From an uncultured Ellagibacter sp. (GTDB lineage Bacteria > Actinomycetota > Coriobacteriia > Coriobacteriales > Eggerthellaceae), in the NCBI RefSeq assembly GCF_934636505.1, contig NZ_CAKUAL010000096.1, positions 1 to 5,905 of the forward strand: 5,905 nucleotides of DNA, in the 5' to 3' direction. Positions 1 to 5,781 of the stretch are shown here, one piece after another (position 1 is the first letter of the stretch; each line of letters begins with the position of its first letter). The notes below the pieces were generated by a model. That model saw only the letters and a program-made list of their open reading frames with translations, ran no database searches and had not been told where the DNA came from. Both the position numbers and the translations under genes were made by a program.

Positions 1-1398
1 GAGTGCAAGGAAATGCGCACGCAGCTGTTCGGGAGTGTAGTAATCGAGCAGCTCGTCGGCCGAGGGCGGCTTCACAGCGCTCGACGACGACGCTTTCTTG
101 TTGCCGAGCAGCAGATGATGGTTTGCGATGAGCGTCGTCTGGCGCAACGCGGGAGATTCTTCGCCCCCGAAGAAATTGCCAGGCTTGAGCGCCTCCCACA
201 TTGCCGGCTGGGCAACACCGTAGAAGTAGAGGTTGTCCTGCCCAATGAACTGGAACACCTCGGCATCGTCTGAGCACCACCACTCCTGCCAGCTCGAGCG
301 CGGAAGACCGAGCTCGTCGTTCACGGCCATGGTGAACGAGATCGGCGCCCACAGCGACTCCGGCCAGCACCACACGGTGAGTCCGCTGACGCCCTCGATA
401 ACCGGCGCCTTCACGCCCCACTCGATGTTGCCGGTGATGCGGAAGGGGACGAGTGTTTTCCCCATGCGGAAGCGGATGTTCGCCCGCGTGAGCAAAGGCC
501 GCGCCGCGTCACGATCCTCGATCGACGAGAACTCGAGCTCGAAGCTCTGCTTGCCCTTCTCCGCAGGGCGGAAGGCGTGCTTCGGCAGGTCCGCCGCAAT
601 CGCCCGATATGCCTCCTCGGCCTCGTTCTTCACGTAGACGACCGGCGGCGTGAGGAACTCCTCGATCGTTTGCGGGACAACGTCGCGAATCGTGGGATCG
701 GCCTTGAGCTCCTCCACATGTTTTTTCAGGAACTCGGAGAAGGCAGGCAGGTCGAAATACCAGTTCTCGACAGGGCGCATCTCGGGCACGGTTCCCGTGA
801 CAGACGACTTCGGCGCGATAAGGTCGACTGGGTCGTACTGATGGCCCAAATCGCACTCGTCCGCGTAAGCGTGCTCAGACTTGCACCCCTGGACTGGGCA
901 GTGCCCCACCACCTGGCGACCGTTCAGAAACGTCTGCGCCTCGGTGTCGTAGAACTGAAGCGTCGATTCCTTGTGGAGGAAACCGTTCTCGTGAAGCTTC
1001 TCAATGAACGCCTCGGAAACATGCTGATGGACCTCGCCGGCGTGGCCGATTCCCGAGCCATCGTAAATCGAGAGGCTGATACCGTACGAGCGCAGCGTGT
1101 TCGCCTGGCGCTCATGGTTGCGCATCACGTAGTCGGAGATGCTCCCGTCGAACTCTCCCGCCTCGACGAGCTTTCGATAGCCCTCGTTGATCGGGGAGCC
1201 GAAGCAGTCGGTTCCCGAGACGAATCGGACGTTATCCTTGCCGATGCGGTCCCGCAGGAAGCGCGCAAACGCGTCTGCCGGGACGAACACGCCTCCGACG
1301 TGCCCGAAATGCAGCGGTTTGTTGCCGTATGGCATGCCCGCGGTGACGACCGCGCGTGCAGGCCATTCCACCGGGTTCTCGTTAGTGCTGTGAGCCAT
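1..1398 (-). CDS. metG: Methionyl-tRNA synthetase-type class I aminoacyl-tRNA ligase (3' end outside window)
   Basis: The first 466 residues are visible and the C-terminus, including most or all of the anticodon-binding domain, lies beyond the left edge. Family role: ATP-dependent charging of tRNA with methionine in the cytoplasm. What is seen: an N-terminal Rossmann start with MPYGN and the HIGH-type motif HFGH (residues 30-33), a GTDCFGSP segment, and a putative zinc knuckle (C167, C172, C182, H186) in a stretch colinear with the E. coli MetRS connective peptide (QFYD, LIAPKS, FDLPAFSEFL). Also present are GNIEWG (323-328) and a segment IGQDNLYFY that matches the family's GKD..RFH strand. 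Odd points: the KMSKS position reads KKASSSS (434-440), about 65 extra residues lie at roughly 253-317, and several pocket residues differ. The ATG at 1398 has AAGGAG at 1409-1414 with a 9-nt spacer and overlaps the end of the sppA-like gene by 17 nt. The family call is sound; strict methionine specificity is inferred. It could be a divergent paralogue. Confidence 0.8.
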   Translation of the reverse strand, partial: MAHSTNENPVEWPARAVVTAGMPYGNKPLHFGHVGGVFVPADAFARFLRDRIGKDNVRFVSGTDCFGSPINEGYRKLVEAGEFDGSISDYVMRNHERQANTLRSYGISLSIYDGSGIGHAGEVHQHVSEAFIEKLHENGFLHKESTLQFYDTEAQTFLNGRQVVGHCPVQGCKSEHAYADECDLGHQYDPVDLIAPKSSVTGTVPEMRPVENWYFDLPAFSEFLKKHVEELKADPTIRDVVPQTIEEFLTPPVVYVKNEAEEAYRAIAADLPKHAFRPAEKGKQSFELEFSSIEDRDAARPLLTRANIRFRMGKTLVPFRITGNIEWGVKAPVIEGVSGLTVWCWPESLWAPISFTMAVNDELGLPRSSWQEWWCSDDAEVFQFIGQDNLYFYGVAQPAMWEALKPGNFFGGEESPALRQTTLIANHHLLLGNKKASSSSAVKPPSADELLDYYTPEQLRAHFLAL

Positions 1399-2464
1399 TG
1401 CCGTTAAGCTCCTTCAATCTTTCAATCAAATCTTCGTTCGACATCTTGCTGCTCGAAAGCAGTCCGACGAGATCAGACAAATCGTCGGACTCGGGCTCGA
1501 GGCTCACCACCGCATAGGTGCGCATGCCGGCAAGCTCCGCCGCCTTCGCGATGGCATCTTCCCTTGTGCCGATCTCGTCAGCAAGGCCGTTTTGAACCGC
1601 GTCGATGCCAGTATAGGTAAGACCCGTGGCAAGCTCGCGAACCCGATCGATCGGAAGCGAGCGACCCGACGCGACGGCCTCCATGAACGTCTCGTTAACA
1701 GTGTCGACCATAGCCTGGTAGTACGCGCGCTCCTCTTCGGTGAGCGGGCGGGTCCCATAGCTCGAATCCTTGCTTTCAGCCGAAGTGATGTTCTCAACCG
1801 AGATACCGAGCTTGTCGAGCAGACCCGAAAGGTCAGTCACCTGCATGGCGGTTCCGATTGCGCCGATGGCTGTGGTCTTCGCGGTGAAGATGTAATCGGC
1901 CTGGGACGAAATCTCATAAGCGGCGGAAGCGTTCACCGAAGCGCTCGAGACCACAACCGGCTTCGAAAAGTCGTTGACATAGCAGGCCATCTCCTCGCCC
2001 GCAGTCGCCGTGCCACCACCCGAGTTGACGCGCAGGACGACCGCCTTGATGTGCGGGTTGTTCTCCGCGCGATCGAGCTGGGCCTTCAAGCCTTCCGGGC
2101 TTGCCGTGGAGCCGTCGTAGTCGATCGTCCCGTCGATGGTAATCACGCCGACGGCATCTTCGGAAAGCGAATCGACCGCACTTTGCGAACCCGCACCGAA
2201 CATCGACGAGCTCGCCGTCGCCATCACGCTCGTGCACGAGGCAAGCGCCGTGAACAGAAAGGCGAACAGCAGCACCACTGCAACAAGTGCGACAATCCAA
2301 CCGCGGCTTTTCTTCTGCGGTTGCACCGGCGCGGCGTACGGCGGCGCGTACGACGGCTGCTGCCAATAGGTCTGATTGCCAGGTTGCGGCTGATAGGCGC
2401 CGTAAGGAGCATTGGCATTGTTGGAAACGCCGCTCGCTCGAGAGTTTTCGGGCTGGTTGTTCAT
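1382..2464 (-). CDS. sppA: S49-family signal peptide peptidase SppA-like membrane protease
   Basis: A 360-residue membrane-anchored serine protease of the SppA family, which cleaves leftover signal peptides or other membrane-associated peptides. Residues 1-50 are rich in Pro, Tyr, Gln and Asn and probably disordered and cytoplasmic. A KKSR patch precedes one hydrophobic helix (about 55-75), which ends in LASC (C77). The catalytic domain follows: VNSGGG (146-151), matching the family's NSPGG, then NASAAYE with the predicted nucleophile S180, then SKDS with the predicted general base K232. The Ser-Lys gap of 52 residues equals that of Bacillus subtilis SppA (S147/K199). PLTEEER, typical of the family, follows. 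I chose the ATG at 2464 because AGGAGG lies 4 nt upstream, the same spacing as for tal in this window; an in-frame ATG at 2491 would add nine residues but has only a weak ribosome site. The gene ends inside metG, so the two are probably cotranscribed. Substrate is unknown. Confidence 0.85.
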   Translation of the reverse strand: MNNQPENSRASGVSNNANAPYGAYQPQPGNQTYWQQPSYAPPYAAPVQPQKKSRGWIVALVAVVLLFAFLFTALASCTSVMATASSSMFGAGSQSAVDSLSEDAVGVITIDGTIDYDGSTASPEGLKAQLDRAENNPHIKAVVLRVNSGGGTATAGEEMACYVNDFSKPVVVSSASVNASAAYEISSQADYIFTAKTTAIGAIGTAMQVTDLSGLLDKLGISVENITSAESKDSSYGTRPLTEEERAYYQAMVDTVNETFMEAVASGRSLPIDRVRELATGLTYTGIDAVQNGLADEIGTREDAIAKAAELAGMRTYAVVSLEPESDDLSDLVGLLSSSKMSNEDLIERLKELNGNGSQH

Positions 2465-2468
2465 CTTC

Positions 2469-2474
2469 CCTCCT
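2469..2474 (-). promoter_or_regulatory. Ribosome binding site of the sppA-like gene
   Basis: On the minus strand this is AGGAGG, separated by four bases from the ATG at 2464. It is the strongest ribosome site near either candidate start and favours 2464 over the ATG at 2491, which has only AAGG four bases upstream. The tal gene in this window uses the same AGGAGG plus four-base arrangement. Confidence 0.7.
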
Positions 2475-2502
2475 AATCGTCCTGACTCCATACTACCTTA
2501 TG

Positions 2503-2535
2503 AAAAAACGCGCCGGACGAACATGCCCGGCGCGT
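2503..2535 (-). terminator. Intrinsic terminator downstream of rho
   Basis: On the minus strand a perfect 9-bp stem, ACGCGCCGG pairing with CCGGCGCGT around a 10-nt loop, is followed at once by six T residues. It begins 62 nt past the rho stop codon and ends about 38 nt before the sppA-like start. It should end or attenuate tal-rho transcripts. The plus-strand flank has no T-run after the stem, so it is read in one direction. Confidence 0.85.
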
Positions 2536-2596
2536 CTACCGATAAAGCAAAATCCTCGGCGCTTCGCGAAATCTAGGGGTGCCGCAGACAATCGCG

Positions 2597-4669
2597 CTAC
2601 AGCTCGAAGCCGTCTTCGACCTTCCCATGAGCAGATTGCGCTTTTTTCGCCGTACGCAAGAGGAACTCTTGGTTCGTCTCGGTGCGCTTAAGCGACTTGA
2701 TCAGCATATCCATCGCGCGCTCCGTGTTGTTCATATTCGACAGGATACGACGAACTGCCCAAATAAGCGGGGCTTCTTGCGGATCAAGCAGCAAATCTTC
2801 CTTGCGGGTACCGCTCGTCACCGGATCGATCGCCGGGAAGATCCTGCGATCGGCGAGGTTGCGGTCGAGCTTGAGCTCCATATTGCCCGTTCCCTTGAAC
2901 TCCTCGAAAATGACCTCGTCCATCTTCGATCCGGTATCGATGAGAGCAGAGGCGAGGATGGTCAAGCTGCCGCCGCCTTCGATATTGCGCGCCGCGCCCA
3001 AGAAGCGTTTAGGCGGATAGAGCGCCGTCGAATCGACGCCACCCGAAAGGATGCGCCCGGAAGCGGGCTGCGCAAGGTTGTACGCACGGGCAAGTCGCGT
3101 GATGGAGTCGAGCAGGATAACAACATCTTCACCCATTTCCACCAGACGCTTCGCACGCTCGATAACGAGCTCCGACACGGCGATATGGTTCTCGCACGGC
3201 ATGTCGAAGGTCGAGGAAACCACCTCGCCGCGAACCGAGCGCTCCATATCGGTAACCTCTTCGGGACGCTCGTCGACGAGCAAGCACATGAGGTGGACCT
3301 CGGGGTTGTTCGCCGTGATGGAAGCTGCGATATCCTTCAGAATGGTCGTCTTGCCCGCCTTCGGAGGCGACACGATAAGACCGCGCTGGCCTTTGCCGAT
3401 CGGCGCCGCAAGATCGATCACACGAGCGGTAATCGTGCTCTTGCCGTGCTCCATGACCAGGCGCTCATCGGGGTAAACAGGGGTCAAGTCGGAGAACTTG
3501 GGACGCTTCGACCCCTCTTCGGGAGCCTTCCCGTTAATCGAGATGAGCTTCTGAATCGCAGCGAACTTCTCGTTCTCGCGTGCGGGGCGCGTCTGGCCGC
3601 ATACCATGTCGCCCTTGCGCAGTCCGTTGCGACGGATCATAGAAAGACCCACGTAGGCATCCGTCTCGCTGGGAAGGTATCCCTGCGTGCGCAGGAAGCC
3701 GTACCCATCGGGCATAATATCGAGAATACCAGTGACCTCGATGAATCCTTCGGCTTTCACGCTCGCCTCGTAGACCGCATCGACGAGCTCCGCCTTCTTA
3801 AGGCCCGACGCGTCCAGTTCGAGCTCGGCGGCCTTCGCCCTCAGCTCGGCAACTTTGAGCGCAGCAAGTTCCTCGCGGTTCACGCTCGGGGTGATCTCTC
3901 GGTTCTGCTGGTTGCGACCACGACGCTGCTTGCGGTCGTTGCCGTGCTTTTGCTGGTACTGCTTCTGATTGTTGTTGCGATCTTTGTTGTAACCGGAATG
4001 GTTCTTTCCAGATTGCTTCTGCTCGTTTGAGGAATTCTGCTCCCCGCGAGAGCGACGCACGTGAACGGTGGTCTTTGACGGAGATGCCGAATCTTTATGG
4101 GAAGCATCGGAAGAGGACGCCTCTGGAACCCGATCGTCGTTTCGGTCGTCAGACTTGCTAGCCTCCCCAGTGCGAGCTTCAGAAGCATCCAATGCACGCT
4201 CAGCGCTCCTGCGAGACGCCGTCTTACGCGCAGCGGGCTTGGCCGCTTTCGATTCGCCGTCAGCAGGAGCCTCGCCCGCCTTGGTTTCATCCGCCCGCAC
4301 AGGCGCTCCCTTGGATGCGCCTTCCGCATCAACGGGAAGAGGGTTCTTTCGCGGACGACCAGGTCGGCGCTTGGGTTTCTCTTCCGCAGGAGCCTCGGAA
4401 GCCGATTGAGCCGCAGCCTTGGCAGCCTTAGCAGGCGCCGGGGTTGAAGCCGATTCGGCAGCATCAGAGACAACGGGCGTTTTGCGAGGACGCCCAGGGC
4501 CGCGCTTCGGTTTAGCTTCCGCAGGTGCCTCGACAGCTTCAGTCTTCACCTTCCGCGGGCGACCAGGGCCGCGCTTCACGGGGGAAGCGGAGGTCGTATT
4601 GTCAGCAGCCTTCTTCGGGGCTTCGGAAGCTTCAACTGCTTTGGTCTCCGCCACTTCGTTATCGCTCAT
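2597..4669 (-). CDS. rho: Transcription termination factor Rho with long disordered N-terminal extension
   Basis: Rho is the hexameric RNA-dependent ATPase/helicase that ends transcription by pulling nascent RNA from RNA polymerase. This protein has 690 residues against 419 in E. coli; the excess is at the N-terminus. Residues 1-205 are Ala/Glu/Lys/Pro-rich and carry three GRPRK motifs (32-40, 55-63, 100-108). Residues 211-256 are Asn/Gln-rich. The Rho N-terminal helical domain follows (about 264-303), then the cold-shock-like RNA-binding domain with DGYGFLR (321-327). The ATPase core shows Walker A PPKAGKTT (435-442), Walker B ending at D521, the Q-loop region SGGVDSTALY (542-551) and the R-loop FKGTGN (591-596), all intact, so an active motor is predicted. 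The start ATG lies 3 nt after the tal stop codon with only a weak AGG ribosome site, so translation is probably coupled to tal. An intrinsic terminator follows. Identification is certain; the role of the extension is not. Confidence 0.98.
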   Translation of the reverse strand: MSDNEVAETKAVEASEAPKKAADNTTSASPVKRGPGRPRKVKTEAVEAPAEAKPKRGPGRPRKTPVVSDAAESASTPAPAKAAKAAAQSASEAPAEEKPKRRPGRPRKNPLPVDAEGASKGAPVRADETKAGEAPADGESKAAKPAARKTASRRSAERALDASEARTGEASKSDDRNDDRVPEASSSDASHKDSASPSKTTVHVRRSRGEQNSSNEQKQSGKNHSGYNKDRNNNQKQYQQKHGNDRKQRRGRNQQNREITPSVNREELAALKVAELRAKAAELELDASGLKKAELVDAVYEASVKAEGFIEVTGILDIMPDGYGFLRTQGYLPSETDAYVGLSMIRRNGLRKGDMVCGQTRPARENEKFAAIQKLISINGKAPEEGSKRPKFSDLTPVYPDERLVMEHGKSTITARVIDLAAPIGKGQRGLIVSPPKAGKTTILKDIAASITANNPEVHLMCLLVDERPEEVTDMERSVRGEVVSSTFDMPCENHIAVSELVIERAKRLVEMGEDVVILLDSITRLARAYNLAQPASGRILSGGVDSTALYPPKRFLGAARNIEGGGSLTILASALIDTGSKMDEVIFEEFKGTGNMELKLDRNLADRRIFPAIDPVTSGTRKEDLLLDPQEAPLIWAVRRILSNMNNTERAMDMLIKSLKRTETNQEFLLRTAKKAQSAHGKVEDGFEL
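3902..4039 (-). other. Asn/Gln-rich, prion-like segment within rho
   Basis: This stretch encodes Rho residues 211-256. By direct count 20 of 46 residues are Asn or Gln, and most of the others are Lys, Arg, Gly or Ser with almost no hydrophobic residue. It sits between the Ala/Pro/Lys-rich tail and the N-terminal helical domain. The composition predicts disorder and resembles prion-like regions reported in some Rho proteins, for example that of Clostridium botulinum. The high Lys/Arg content also fits plain RNA binding. Confidence 0.75.
4346..4576 (-). repeat. Three AT-hook-like GRPRK repeats in the Rho N-terminus
   Basis: Three copies of the pattern K-R-(G/R)-P-G-R-P-R-K lie at 4550-4576, 4481-4507 and 4346-4372, encoding Rho residues 32-40, 55-63 and 100-108. 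The related bases are similar but not identical between copies. The GRP core flanked by basic residues matches the AT-hook DNA-binding motif, although similar basic motifs can also bind RNA. The linkers are Ala/Glu/Pro-rich and low in complexity. Confidence 0.75.
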
Positions 4670-4672
4670 AAT

Positions 4673-5359
4673 TTATGCCTGCTGCACTTTCTCCCAGTCC
4701 TTGAGGAAGGAATCGAGACCGCGATCGGTCAGAGGGTGCTGCACCATCTTCTTCAGAACGCCGAAGGGAACAGTCGCGATGTCGGCGCCCATGAGAGCAG
4801 CCTGCGTAACATGATTTGCAGAGCGAATCGAAGCAGCAATAATCTCAACCTGCTCGCCATTGACCGTGTTGGCAGTGAAGTCGTAGTTGTTGATAGCGGT
4901 CACGATATTGGAGACCTGTTCAAGACCATCTTCGGAAATATCATCGAAACGGCCGATGAACGGGCTGATGTAGCGAGCGCCGGCACGAGCAGCCAGAAGA
5001 GCCTGCGGAACGCTGAAGCAAAGCGTCATGTTGACGGGAATACCCTCGGCAGCAAGGGTATGGGTTGCAGCAAGGCCCTCGACCATGGTCGGGACCTTCA
5101 CGACCACGTTCGGCGCGATTGCAGCAAGCTCACGACCATCAGCAATGATCTCGTCGCGATTCATGGCAACAGATTCAGCTGAGACGGGGCAATCCGGGCC
5201 AACAATGTCGCAAATGCGCTTGATGTGGTTGTGGAAGTCATCAAGCTTCCCACCAATGCGTGCATAAAGCGACGGGTTCGTAGTGACGCCGGCAAGGGCG
5301 CCCCAGCTTGCAGCCTCCTCGATTTCCGCAAGGTCTGCGGTGTCAAGAAAGAACTTCAC
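4673..5359 (-). CDS. tal: Transaldolase, small TalC/FSA-type family
   Basis: A 228-residue TIM-barrel aldolase of the small transaldolase / fructose-6-phosphate aldolase family. It probably transfers a dihydroxyacetone unit between sugar phosphates in the non-oxidative pentose phosphate pathway, in the cytoplasm. Seen: FLDTADLAEI at the N-terminus, GVTTNPSL (24-31), SAES (60-63), the Schiff-base lysine K88 in VVVKVPT, SPFIGRFDD (132-140) and AASIRS for phosphate binding. Length is normal for the family. Compared with E. coli FSA, E62 stands where FSA has Q59 and F134 where it has Y131; both are transaldolase-type choices, so transaldolase is favoured over fructose-6-phosphate aldolase. The start is GTG, preceded by AGGAGG with a four-base spacer. 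A good promoter lies about 120 nt upstream, and rho follows after 3 nt, so this gene leads the tal-rho unit. Confidence 0.93.
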   Translation of the reverse strand: MKFFLDTADLAEIEEAASWGALAGVTTNPSLYARIGGKLDDFHNHIKRICDIVGPDCPVSAESVAMNRDEIIADGRELAAIAPNVVVKVPTMVEGLAATHTLAAEGIPVNMTLCFSVPQALLAARAGARYISPFIGRFDDISEDGLEQVSNIVTAINNYDFTANTVNGEQVEIIAASIRSANHVTQAALMGADIATVPFGVLKKMVQHPLTDRGLDSFLKDWEKVQQA

Positions 5360-5363
5360 GGGT

Positions 5364-5369
5364 CCTCCT
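5364..5369 (-). promoter_or_regulatory. Ribosome binding site of tal
   Basis: Minus-strand AGGAGG (within GAGGAGG) lies four bases before the GTG at 5359. Its strength supports the GTG start, and the encoded MKFFLDTAD matches the usual beginning of this family. Confidence 0.85.
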
Positions 5370-5394
5370 CAAATAGGGTAACAAGATATGAGAA

Positions 5395-5409
5395 TGTGCT
5401 GAACGCACA
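5395..5409. repeat. Short inverted repeat in the tal leader
   Basis: The plus strand reads TGTGC, five bases, then GCACA: perfect 5-bp arms around TGAAC. It lies about 36 nt upstream of the tal start and downstream of the predicted promoter. It could be a small hairpin in the leader or a repressor half-site pair. Its short length makes chance likely. Confidence 0.35.
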
Positions 5410-5485
5410 ATAATCACCGAAGAAAAAGAGAGTAACGATCAATCACAAAAAGAATCACGACGCAAAATAGCATCAAACAGGGCTT

Positions 5486-5514
5486 ATCCTAGCGCAATAT
5501 GCCGAAACCTTCAA
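5486..5514 (-). promoter_or_regulatory. Predicted sigma-70-type promoter of tal-rho
   Basis: Minus strand: -35 TTGAAG (5514-5509), a 17-nt spacer, and -10 TAGGAT (5491-5486). Each box matches four of six consensus bases at ideal spacing. Transcription would start near 5479, giving a leader of about 120 nt before the GTG of tal. No better promoter was found by eye between the rRNA terminator and tal. Confidence 0.6.
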
Positions 5515-5720
5515 GAAAAGATTAGCAAGCAAGCCTTAAATCAGCGGTTCAAACAAAAAATTCACGCAGGTAGGAGCGTAGAAAGGCCAACAAGCAGAAA
5601 GGAAACGGCTTATCACAGGTAAAAAAATAGAAGATTCAGCGCGCAACAAAGGAAAGAACTCGCCCCAGCTGCAGGAGGACCGCCCAGAGTGCCAGAGTGC
5701 GCCCGCGGCGTGGCAACGGC

Positions 5721-5770
5721 AAATAAAAGAAAAGGGGGCCGCGGCCGGGTCCCCCCGGGCCGCGGCCCCC
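5721..5770 (-). terminator. Strong intrinsic terminator of the rRNA operon
   Basis: On the minus strand a perfect 13-bp all-G/C stem (arms 5758-5770 and 5734-5746, 11-nt loop) is followed by TTTTCTTTTATTT (5733-5721). It lies about 30 nt beyond the 5S 3' end in the correct orientation. It should insulate tal-rho from the very active rRNA operon upstream. Confidence 0.9.
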
Positions 5771-5781
5771 TGCGCAGACAG

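Larger units (their letters stand above)
5371..5720. other. AT-rich intergenic region between rRNA operon and tal
   Basis: About 350 bases without a supported gene. The half nearest tal holds a sigma-70-type promoter and a leader with three AATCAC hexamers and a short inverted repeat. The half nearest the rRNA operon (about 5521-5720) is A-rich on the plus strand and then GC-rich, with an 8-bp tandem duplication at 5684-5699. I see no tRNA, known riboswitch or convincing small gene. Confidence 0.6.

Noticed and set aside
577..1407. Plus-strand open frame opposite the metG-like gene
   Set aside because: Shadow of the synthetase reading frame, with no family resemblance.
1592..2476. Plus-strand open frame opposite the sppA-like gene
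   Set aside because: Arg/His-rich low-information translation antisense to a gene with clear family motifs; no supporting ribosome site.
2465..2491. Longer sppA-like start at the ATG at 2491
   Set aside because: Only weak AAGG upstream, whereas AGGAGG stands four bases before the ATG at 2464, matching the tal arrangement. Not excluded.
2579..4030. Long plus-strand open frame opposite rho (483 codons)
   Set aside because: It is antisense to the certain rho gene, has no recognisable family, and its composition is that expected of a GC-rich shadow frame.
4346..4576. Tandem DNA repeat or CRISPR-like array in the rho 5' region
   Set aside because: The similarity comes from the encoded GRPRK motifs; copies are not identical and spacing is irregular.
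5521..5565. Second promoter with TTGAAC and GCTAAT on the minus strand
   Set aside because: The spacer is 20 nt, too long for a sigma-70-type promoter, and the downstream candidate has ideal spacing.
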